Shown here one piece after another: positions 7,454-14,147 of a stretch of 17,503 nucleotides of DNA. The stretch covers positions 1 through 17,503 of the forward strand of contig CALISP010000061.1 of assembly GCA_938041705.1 (NCBI GenBank), written 5' to 3'. The first letter of the stretch is position 1. The number at the start of each line of letters is the position of its first letter. The translations under genes and the position numbers were made by a program. Origin of the DNA: an uncultured Cocleimonas sp. (GTDB taxonomy: Bacteria; Pseudomonadota; Gammaproteobacteria; Thiotrichales; Thiotrichaceae). The notes under the pieces are model-generated. The model had not been told where the DNA came from and searched no databases. It was given only the letters and a program-made list of their open reading frames with translations.

Positions 7454-7816
7454 ATGAATGAAACTAAAATAGATATCCAACAAGCGTTTAAACGCAATAT
7501 GAGTGATGGTGATAGTTGTTCTGCCGCAGAGCCGTTTGCTTTACGTACTATTGACGACAGTATGGAACCTGAATTTGATGCTGGCTGTATAATCATCATA
7601 GACCCCGGACACGTAGCTCGTGATGGTTCTTATGTTTTCGCAGCAGACAATAAAAGTAAATATATCTTCCGCCAATTAAAAATAAGAAATGAACGGTTCT
7701 ATCTGCAACCATTAAATGACTTATATGATACTTTTGAAATTAAGTGGGAACAGATCGAAGGAGTAATTACCCAACGTGCGGGAAAGAAGCGTACTTATCA
7801 TAAACATTACGATTAA
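7454..7816 (+). CDS. Stand-alone S24/LexA-like domain protein, catalytic Lys replaced by Arg
   Basis: A 120-residue protein made of little more than the LexA/UmuD C-terminal fold. DDSMEPEF (34-41) is the nucleophile motif with Ser36, and FDAGCIIIIDPG and the segment before QPLND follow the family pattern. In LexA (S119/K156) and UmuD (S60/K97) the catalytic Lys lies 37 residues after the Ser. Here that place is Arg73 (YIFRQL). There is no N-terminal helix-turn-helix and no Ala-Gly or Cys-Gly cleavage site before the Ser. The protein is therefore probably not a self-cleaving repressor, and may be a binding or scaffold domain. It follows cysG by 12 bp, with AGGA overlapping the end of cysG as a likely ribosome binding site. 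The role is unknown. Confidence 0.82.
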   Translation: MNETKIDIQQAFKRNMSDGDSCSAAEPFALRTIDDSMEPEFDAGCIIIIDPGHVARDGSYVFAADNKSKYIFRQLKIRNERFYLQPLNDLYDTFEIKWEQIEGVITQRAGKKRTYHKHYD

Positions 7817-7864
7817 TAATGTTAAATTAAGACATTATTCAATATCGAATTTAAAGAGAATGCT

Positions 7865-8215
7865 TTGAACTATTATATTCTTAAAATAGTTATCACTACT
7901 ATACTAATCGTGGCCATTTCAGAGATTAGTAAACGTAGTTCTCTTATTGGTGCAATCTTAGCGTCAGTGCCATTGGTCTCTGTATTAGCGATGGTATGGT
8001 TATATCAAGACACCAAGGATATAAATAAAATAAATGAATTATCAGTAAGTATATTTTGGTTAGTACTACCATCACTTGCTTTGTTTATCTCGCTCCCAAT
8101 ATTACTTAAACAAGGTCTAAACTTTTACTTGAGTCTAATTATTTCTATTGGTGTAACAGCTACTTGTTATTATTTGATGGTCAAAATATTGAATTACTTT
8201 GGAATTTCGCTATAG
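7865..8215 (+). CDS. DUF3147 family four-helix membrane protein
   Basis: A 116-residue integral membrane protein with four predicted helices at about residues 3-20, 27-47, 60-81 and 86-110. The sequence ISEISKRSSLIGAILASVPL, followed by a MVWLYQDT motif and IFWLVLPSL, is typical of DUF3147, a proteobacterial family of unknown function. The start is TTG: the only nearby ATG (7860) is out of frame and meets a stop at once, and AAAGAG lies about 7 bases before the TTG. It sits 48 bp after the S24-like gene and probably ends the cysG transcription unit, since a hairpin and the convergent lolA gene follow. Confidence 0.85.
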   Translation: MNYYILKIVITTILIVAISEISKRSSLIGAILASVPLVSVLAMVWLYQDTKDINKINELSVSIFWLVLPSLALFISLPILLKQGLNFYLSLIISIGVTATCYYLMVKILNYFGISL

Positions 8216-8224
8216 AACGTAAAA

Positions 8225-8255
8225 GGGGCGTCTTTAAAGACACCCCCCTACTTTT
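8225..8255 (-). repeat. REP-like palindromic element, complete copy 2, likely also lolA terminator
   Basis: Read on the minus strand this is AAAA-GTAG, then GGGGGTGTCTTT, then AAAGACGCCCC, then TTTT. The two arms pair over 11 positions with one G-U wobble on this strand, which becomes a C-A mismatch on the plus strand, so the minus-strand RNA hairpin is the stronger. The GTAG head before a G-rich imperfect palindrome is the known architecture of REP sequences. The T-run on the minus side fits a rho-independent terminator for lolA, 28 bp after its stop. Confidence 0.7.
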
Positions 8256-8283
8256 GGCATATATATGTATTATCTAAATATTA

Positions 8284-8946
8284 TTAAATAGCTTTACCAA
8301 TCACATCAACACCTGCAGGTATCTTAAAAAAGAAGGTACTGCCACTTATTGGTACATTAGTTTTAGCATTAAGTTTAAGAACAGTTTTTTGCCCTAGTTG
8401 GTCATGCATAATCATTTGACGCAAACCATTTTTATCTAGACCAATTTCAAACGATTTAAAATCTTTGCTTTTTCTGTGAGGTGTCAGCTTAAACCAATCC
8501 AAACCAGCGGCTCTATTTTTTAAAGCAAGTACTTGAAATTGTGCATCTGGCTTTTGCTTACGAGTTAAGATCGCAATTGGAGCACTTGATAAAGCTTGAG
8601 ACATTGGCTTTATCGTAACTTGCTCTAAGTCTTCATCATAAACCCAAATGTTTTTGCCGTTGCTTACAATGGTTTGAGCATCTGGGGTTGTATAAACCCA
8701 ACGAAACTTACCAGGACGTAACATTGAAATATTGCCCGTGGAGTTTTGAATCACTTTACCTTTCTTACTGAAGACTTGTTGGCTAAAACTGCCTTTAATA
8801 CTGGTTACATCAGTAAAGAAAGTATTTAAACGATCTCGAGCATCATCTGCAGCAATTGCAGTAGTGTTTAAAGCCATACCACTAAAACCAAAAAATGCTG
8901 CAGTAGTAATGGTTAATATAGTTTTTTTGAAATTTTTTATCTTCAT
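8284..8946 (-). CDS. lolA: Outer-membrane lipoprotein carrier protein LolA
   Basis: A 220-residue periplasmic chaperone that takes lipoproteins from the LolCDE ABC transporter to LolB at the outer membrane. A signal peptide is clear: basic MKIKNFKK, a hydrophobic core, and a likely cleavage after A32 (AIA-ADD). Family motifs follow: SIKGSFSQQVF, RPGKFRWVY, and the pair ISNGK-like IVSNGKNIWVYDEDLEQV. The length fits the family. It lies 51 bp downstream of ftsK on the same strand, the usual gammaproteobacterial ftsK-lolA order. The usual next genes (rarA, serS) are absent; a hairpin and a convergent unit follow instead. Confidence 0.96.
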   Translation of the reverse strand: MKIKNFKKTILTITTAAFFGFSGMALNTTAIAADDARDRLNTFFTDVTSIKGSFSQQVFSKKGKVIQNSTGNISMLRPGKFRWVYTTPDAQTIVSNGKNIWVYDEDLEQVTIKPMSQALSSAPIAILTRKQKPDAQFQVLALKNRAAGLDWFKLTPHRKSKDFKSFEIGLDKNGLRQMIMHDQLGQKTVLKLNAKTNVPISGSTFFFKIPAGVDVIGKAI

Positions 8947-8997
8947 TTTTTATCTCAATATATCTAAATAGTTTATGTCTAAAACGACACTAAACTA

Positions 8998-11769
8998 TTA
9001 AAAATCTAGTGACGATTTTGGCGGTTCTGGTGCAAGCACTTCACGAGTGCCATTAGATTGAACTGCACTAACAACTCCTGCCTGCTCCATATCTTCTATC
9101 ATTGAAGCAGCTCGGTTATAACCCACTTTCAAACGTCGTTGAACATATGAAATTGAAGCTCTGCGTGATTCAGTAACAATAGCAACTGCTTGGTCATACA
9201 ATGCGTCAGCCTCTGGAGCAGTAGCTAGTGGTTCTAACCCTGGTATAGCATCTGAACCTGTCTCTTCTATGACATCAGTTAAGTACGCAGGTTCCCCTTG
9301 AAGTTTCCAATAGTTAACAACATCTTCAACTTCACTGTCATCAACAAATGCGCCATGTACTCGCTGAGGTAAACCAGTACCCGGTGGTAGATACAACATA
9401 TCGCCATGACCTAGCAATGACTCAGCACCACCTTGATCAAGAATTGTTCTAGAATCGATTCGTGTAGATACTTGGAAAGCAATTCTTGTTGGAATGTTAG
9501 CTTTGATCAATCCCGTAATGACATCAACTGATGGGCGCTGTGTAGCAAGTATTAAATGAATACCAGCAGCGCGGGCTTTTTGCGCTAATCGAGCAATTAA
9601 TTCTTCAACCTTTTTACCCACCACCATAATCATGTCAGCAAACTCATCAATTACGATAACGATTGATGGCAATGTTTCTAATACCTTAGGCCGAACATCA
9701 ACATGTAAAGTAGGATCAAATGTTGGATCAGTCATTGGTTTCCCAGCATCAGCCGCTTCTTTTATTTTACCATTGTAGCCATTTATGTTTCTAACTTTAA
9801 GATGCGACATAAGTGCATAGCGTCGTTCCATTTCACCAACTGCCCAACGTAATGAGTTTGCAGCATCTTTCATATCAGTCACAACAGGAGTTAGTAGATG
9901 CGGAATTCCTTCATAAATACTTAGTTCAAGCATTTTAGGGTCGATCATTATTAACTTAACTTCTTCAGGTGTTGATTTATATAACAAACTGATCAACATA
10001 CAGTTAACACCAACAGACTTACCAGAACCAGTTGTTCCTGCAATCAAAAGATGCGGCATTCTTGCAAGATCGGCAATCGCAGGATTACCTGCAATAGTCT
10101 TACCCAAAACCATAGTTGTTGGAGACTTAGATTCGCGGAATAGCTTTGAATCTAGAATTTCACTAATAGCGACGAGATCACGCTTTTCATTAGGAACTTC
10201 TAAACCAATAGTCGTTTTACCAGGAATAACTTCTACAATACGAATGCTTGAAACACACATACTACGAGCTATATCTTGAGACAAACCACTAATCTTGCTG
10301 ACTTTAGTACCTGGAGGTAATAGCAATTCAAAGCGAGTGATAATAGGCCCAGGATAATAACTATCAATCTGAACACCCCTAATTCCGAAGTGTTCTAGGG
10401 TTTCAACAATATTTTTTGCGTGAAATTCAATCTGTTCCTTAGAAAAATGCCCTTGACCTTCTGGTGCAGGATTCAACAAACTAATAGGAGGTAATGAAAT
10501 GGCTTTTCCAATTGATATCGCAGGCTCATTAGTAATCTTCGGCTTTTTATCAACCGTTTTAGCTTCAACGACTTTTTGTGTTCTCTCTGCAACTTTTTTT
10601 GCAGATTTTTTACCAGCAGCAAATTTAGATGTGATGACATCTTTTAAACCACTAACTGAAACGTTTTCTTCAACATATTCTTGATTGTTACCAGACATGT
10701 AATCAGGAACACCTAAAACAGGTTCTTTTCTCTTTTGTTCAGGTGCTGAAGCCTCACCGTAGTTTTCAGTCATATCATCCAAAGGATCAAAACGTGGAGT
10801 TTGAAAACCTACAGGTGCTTGGTTGTTAGTAACACTTTCGTTTGAAGATGATTTTTTCCATAAAAATAAACCAGACAAACCCGAAACAACTGCTCCAGCC
10901 ATACTGCTAGAACCTGACGAATTAGAAGCTTGTGTTGACGATGTATTATTTGATGCAGATGAAGAAGGCGCATATTGATGCTCACTATCATTACTCTTCG
11001 CTTCAAAACTCATTGGCATAGTTCCAGAAAGAGTACCTGATGACATCGAAGCTGTTTCTAATGACTCTTGGGGAGAAGTTGCACTAGTAAAAACCTCAAT
11101 CGTTCCAAGAATAGTATCACCAATTTTATCGATAAGTTTTAACCACTGGATGTCCGCAAACAATGTAATACCTGCAATAAACCCAGAAAACAAAATCATA
11201 GTAGCGCCGATATCACCCAAAGCACGCATTAGCAATCGCGCCATACCTTGACCCAACAAACCACCTGCTCCGTAATATAAATTACTTGCTGGCCATAATA
11301 ATATAGCTAAACCACAACCTGCGATTAATGCAAGGAAAACACCAAAAACTGATATACCAAGATTGATTCCGGCAGATTTGTTTTTGCTAGAACGGAACAT
11401 CAGAAATGCCGAAACCATAAATGCGATGGGCACAAGATAAGATATGTAACCAAAAAAACCAAACAGAACATCAGCAAGATAAGCCCCTGCAGAACCTGCT
11501 TTGTTTTGAATTACGGCATTAGTATCATGATGAAATAAGCCAGGATCAGCTGGATTATAAGTAATTAAAGCAAGTAAAATTACTGCTGTAATACCGGACA
11601 TGATAAGAATGCTGGTTTGTTTTAAGCTTCCTCTTTTTTCCGAAGTTAAAGCAACCTTCTCGGCGTTTACCGAAACAGAATCATTAGATTTTGTTGCTGC
11701 TTTACTTTTAGACGAAGCCTTAGCTGTTGTTTTAGGTGATCTGGTAGTCACCTTGCGTTTAGTAGCCAA
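8998..11769 (-). CDS. ftsK: DNA translocase FtsK
   Basis: A 923-residue septal DNA pump that coordinates chromosome segregation and dimer resolution with division. After a basic, Ser/Lys/Thr-rich head (1-50) come four membrane segments at about 52-70, 98-125, 137-158 and 188-208. A low-complexity Ser/Asn linker spans about 230-420. The motor domain has Walker A GTTGSGKS (578-585) and Walker B IVIVIDEFAD (703-712). The C-terminal winged-helix gamma domain (about 855-920, with RRASISYVQRRLKVGYNRA) reads KOPS sites and activates XerCD. The linker is shorter than in the 1329-residue E. coli protein. The start is a TTG with GGGGA about 7 bases before it; no in-frame ATG is close. Expression is probably from the divergent region shared with trxB. 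Confidence 0.97.
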   Translation of the reverse strand: MATKRKVTTRSPKTTAKASSKSKAATKSNDSVSVNAEKVALTSEKRGSLKQTSILIMSGITAVILLALITYNPADPGLFHHDTNAVIQNKAGSAGAYLADVLFGFFGYISYLVPIAFMVSAFLMFRSSKNKSAGINLGISVFGVFLALIAGCGLAILLWPASNLYYGAGGLLGQGMARLLMRALGDIGATMILFSGFIAGITLFADIQWLKLIDKIGDTILGTIEVFTSATSPQESLETASMSSGTLSGTMPMSFEAKSNDSEHQYAPSSSASNNTSSTQASNSSGSSSMAGAVVSGLSGLFLWKKSSSNESVTNNQAPVGFQTPRFDPLDDMTENYGEASAPEQKRKEPVLGVPDYMSGNNQEYVEENVSVSGLKDVITSKFAAGKKSAKKVAERTQKVVEAKTVDKKPKITNEPAISIGKAISLPPISLLNPAPEGQGHFSKEQIEFHAKNIVETLEHFGIRGVQIDSYYPGPIITRFELLLPPGTKVSKISGLSQDIARSMCVSSIRIVEVIPGKTTIGLEVPNEKRDLVAISEILDSKLFRESKSPTTMVLGKTIAGNPAIADLARMPHLLIAGTTGSGKSVGVNCMLISLLYKSTPEEVKLIMIDPKMLELSIYEGIPHLLTPVVTDMKDAANSLRWAVGEMERRYALMSHLKVRNINGYNGKIKEAADAGKPMTDPTFDPTLHVDVRPKVLETLPSIVIVIDEFADMIMVVGKKVEELIARLAQKARAAGIHLILATQRPSVDVITGLIKANIPTRIAFQVSTRIDSRTILDQGGAESLLGHGDMLYLPPGTGLPQRVHGAFVDDSEVEDVVNYWKLQGEPAYLTDVIEETGSDAIPGLEPLATAPEADALYDQAVAIVTESRRASISYVQRRLKVGYNRAASMIEDMEQAGVVSAVQSNGTREVLAPEPPKSSLDF

Positions 11770-11877
11770 TTGAAATTCCCCAATTTCTATAGAAAACTAT
11801 AATTATTAAAAATATGACTACAAAACCGCCCATGGTTGCGTAGTTAGCTTTCAGTTGTTTTTATTAAAGAACGTAAA

Positions 11878-11907
11878 ATTATAAATATTAGTTAAAATTA
11901 TTGATAA
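11878..11907 (-). promoter_or_regulatory. Candidate ftsK promoter
   Basis: On the minus strand, TTATCA (11902-11907) is followed after 18 bases by a perfect TATAAT (11878-11883). Transcription would begin near 11871, about 100 bases before the TTG start. The region is so AT-rich that chance matches are likely. Confidence 0.35.
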
Positions 11908-12210
11908 AACCTTACGAGTTTCATCTTTAATTGTACGTATCTAGTTAAAAAATAAAGTTTATCAATGTGTCACTGCTTATTATTAATGAGTGTAAACATA
12001 CATCTGTAAAACATTGAAATAGTTCACATATAAGCCCTATATGTTCACTCAATACTAACAGAATATTAGCTAAAAAAGAAGCAATACTTAAACTAGGTAA
12101 CGATTGCTAAGCTGTTTGTTCAAAATATATATAAGTAATGGATAAAATGACAATTATGACATCTTAATGAGTCTAAATTACGTATTAGTAAACTTGAAAG
12201 CACCTCTGTA

Positions 12211-12237
12211 TCGACACACAATACAACACACTATAAA
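12211..12237 (+). promoter_or_regulatory. Candidate trxB promoter
   Basis: TCGACA (12211-12216) and TATAAA (12232-12237) are near-consensus boxes with a short 15-base spacer, giving a start of transcription about 27 bases before the trxB ATG. TTGAAA at 12194-12199 is an alternative -35 box with a poorer -10. Weak support. Confidence 0.3.
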
Positions 12238-12270
12238 CTCAACGAAAATTAATCTATTGGAGCAAACAAT

Positions 12271-13227
12271 ATGAGCGAAACAATCCACCATCCATTACTC
12301 ATTTTGGGTTCTGGACCGGCAGGCTATTCTGCTGCAGTCTATGCGGCCCGCGCCAACTTAAATCCTGTCATAATTACGGGCATGGAACAAGGTGGACAGT
12401 TGATGACTACTACCGATGTTGATAATTGGCCTGGAGACAACGATGGTGTTCAAGGTCCGGACTTAATGGAACGCATGAAACTGCATGCTGAACGTTTCGA
12501 CACCAAGTTAATTATTGATTACATTGCTTCTGTTGATTTCAGCTCAAGACCATTGAAATTAAAAGGCGGGACTAACGAATATACTTGCGATTCTCTTATC
12601 ATCTGTACTGGAGCTTCTGCTATGTACTTAGGCCTAGAGTCTGAAGATAAATTCAAAGGTCGAGGTGTATCAGCTTGTGCAACTTGTGATGGTTTTTTCT
12701 ATCGCAACCAAAAGGTGGCAGTCATCGGTGGTGGTAATACTGCTGTTGAAGAAGCCTTATACCTTTCTAACATTGCCTCAGAGGTTACTTTGGTACATAG
12801 ACGTGATGAGCTTCGTTCAGAAAAGATCTTACGCGACAAACTCTTAGCTAAAGCCGAAAATGGTAATATAAAACTAAAATGGGACACTGTTCTTGAAGAG
12901 GTACTAGGAGACAATTCTGGTGTCACTGGAATGCGATTGAAAAACGTTAAAACAGATGTAACTGAAGATCTTGATGTACATGGTGTTTTCATTGCTATCG
13001 GACACAAACCAAATACATCAATATTTGTAGGCCAACTTGAAATGGAAGGTGGTTACATTAAGGTAAAAAGTGGCATTGATGGAAATGCGACCCAAACCAG
13101 CGTTGAAGGAGTTTATGCAGCGGGTGATGTTATGGATCATGTCTATCGTCAAGCGATAACTTCGGCAGGTACAGGCTGTATGGCCGCACTAGATGCTGAA
13201 AAATATATGGATCAGCTCGAAAAATAA
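12271..13227 (+). CDS. trxB: Thioredoxin-disulfide reductase
   Basis: A 318-residue cytosolic flavoenzyme that reduces thioredoxin with NADPH. The FAD-binding loop is GSGPAG (13-18), the NADPH loop GGGNTAVE (153-160), and the redox-active pair C136/C139 in ACATCDG. The C-terminal FAD motif is GVYAAGDVMD. The length and motif positions match the E. coli enzyme. A good ribosome binding site, GGAG at 12259-12262, lies 8 bases before the ATG. The aat gene starts 7 bp after the stop, so the two form an operon, an arrangement also found in other gammaproteobacteria. Confidence 0.98.
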   Translation: MSETIHHPLLILGSGPAGYSAAVYAARANLNPVIITGMEQGGQLMTTTDVDNWPGDNDGVQGPDLMERMKLHAERFDTKLIIDYIASVDFSSRPLKLKGGTNEYTCDSLIICTGASAMYLGLESEDKFKGRGVSACATCDGFFYRNQKVAVIGGGNTAVEEALYLSNIASEVTLVHRRDELRSEKILRDKLLAKAENGNIKLKWDTVLEEVLGDNSGVTGMRLKNVKTDVTEDLDVHGVFIAIGHKPNTSIFVGQLEMEGGYIKVKSGIDGNATQTSVEGVYAAGDVMDHVYRQAITSAGTGCMAALDAEKYMDQLEK

Positions 13228-13234
13228 TTCTGAA

Positions 13235-14011
13235 ATGGCTACTGGCAAAAGACCTTCAGTTACCTTAGCGTTACTTGATCCTAATGCGCATGATGAGCCC
13301 TTCCCACCTTTAGATCATGCGTGGGAAGAGCCTAACGGACTGCTAGCGTTTGGGGGAGACCTCTCCCCTACCCGCTTGATCAATGCTTATAAATCTGGAA
13401 TTTTTCCTTGGTATAACCCCGATGAGCCTATTTATTGGTGGAGTCCTAATCCGCGTGCGATACTTTTTCCTGAGTTAATTCAAATTAGTAAAAGTTTGCG
13501 TAAAACTATGCGCAACTTAAATAACAAAGGCTATCAAATTCGATTTGATACTGATTTTTCTAAAGTCGTTCGATCCTGTGCTGCACCAAGGGCACAATCC
13601 GCTGGCACATGGATAAGTGATGAAATGCATGATGCTTATTCTCGTTTATTTAAAATGGGAATAGCGCATAGTGTTGAAATATGGAATGCTGAAAATGATC
13701 TTGTAGGTGGTTTATATGGAGTTGTTTCAGGAGGAGTATTCAGTGGCGAGTCTATGTTTAGCAAAGAACGAGATGTATCTAAAATAGCATTTGTCGCTTT
13801 AGCTTGGCATATTAAAAACTGGGGGTTTTCAGTAATTGACTGTCAAATTGAAAACTCACATTTAACCAGTATGGGTGTGATAAATATCTCAAGAAAGCAA
13901 TATCAACAGATTCTAAATACTTGTCGATATTTCAAGCATGATGATTGGGTTTTTGATGAAAGTAGTGATTTAGCTCATTGGCAGCCGCAACAAGAAGTAG
14001 ATAACAATTAA
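13235..14011 (+). CDS. aat: Leucyl/phenylalanyl-tRNA--protein transferase
   Basis: A 258-residue enzyme that adds Leu or Phe from aminoacyl-tRNA to proteins with N-terminal Lys or Arg, marking them for ClpS/ClpAP degradation (N-end rule). Motifs in order: FPPLDHAWEEPNGLLAFGGD, the GIFPWY segment, WWSPNPRAIL, AGTWISDEM, VGGLYGVVSGGVFSGESMFS, and VIDCQIEN with D202 and Q204 at the E. coli D186/Q188 positions. I chose the ATG at 13235 (MATGKRPSVT). A frame-extended start at 13193 would overlap trxB by 35 bases and add only a sequence that is trxB in another frame. No strong ribosome binding site is visible, so coupling to trxB is likely. Confidence 0.96.
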   Translation: MATGKRPSVTLALLDPNAHDEPFPPLDHAWEEPNGLLAFGGDLSPTRLINAYKSGIFPWYNPDEPIYWWSPNPRAILFPELIQISKSLRKTMRNLNNKGYQIRFDTDFSKVVRSCAAPRAQSAGTWISDEMHDAYSRLFKMGIAHSVEIWNAENDLVGGLYGVVSGGVFSGESMFSKERDVSKIAFVALAWHIKNWGFSVIDCQIENSHLTSMGVINISRKQYQQILNTCRYFKHDDWVFDESSDLAHWQPQQEVDNN

Positions 14012-14044
14012 TCTATAGATCTATTAAGAACTATAGATTAATTG
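14005..14044. other. Perfect 14-bp inverted repeat spanning the aat stop codon
   Basis: CAATTAATCTATAG (14005-14018) and CTATAGATTAATTG (14031-14044) are exact inverse complements around a 12-base loop. The aat TAA (14009-14011) lies in the left arm. There is no T-run after either arm, so an mRNA-stabilising 3' structure is as likely as a terminator. Confidence 0.6.
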
Positions 14045-14062
14045 CTTAAGCACATAAACTAC

Positions 14063-14085
14063 CTAAAAGTCAGGGGGTGTCTTTT
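14063..14085 (+). repeat. REP-like half element, copy 3
   Basis: CTAAAAGTCAGGGGGTGTC matches the minus-strand reading of copy 1 at 17 of 19 positions (GTCAGGGGG here in place of GTAGGGGGG). It lies between convergent aat and the serine dehydratase gene. The return arm is absent. Confidence 0.5.
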
Positions 14086-14147
14086 AATAGAATAGAATAT
14101 GATTTTAACTAAGAGTAAAATTACTTTTTACACACATTAAATAAAAA

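Larger units (their letters stand above)
11770..12270. other. 501-bp non-coding divergent region between ftsK and trxB
   Basis: No convincing gene lies here. It is strongly AT-rich, has short reading frames only, and separates divergent ftsK and trxB. It contains candidate promoters for each side and an inverted repeat, ACATATA (12026-12032) and TATATGT (12038-12044), with an AGCCC loop. GTTCAC occurs on both sides of that repeat as a direct repeat. In many gammaproteobacteria lrp lies between trxB and ftsK; no trace of it is readable here. Confidence 0.6.

Noticed and set aside
12138..12167. Nine-codon ATG-to-TAA frame in the ftsK-trxB spacer as a leader peptide
   Set aside because: No ribosome binding site, regulatory codon run or attenuator structure supports it.
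12699..13007. 102-codon antisense reading frame within trxB
   Set aside because: It lies fully opposite a well-conserved gene, has Ser/Thr/Pro-rich composition typical of a reverse-frame shadow, and matches no known family.
13193..13234. Upstream start for aat giving 14 extra residues
   Set aside because: The extension lies inside the end of trxB in another frame and does not look like Aat; the ATG at 13235 begins the family-like sequence.
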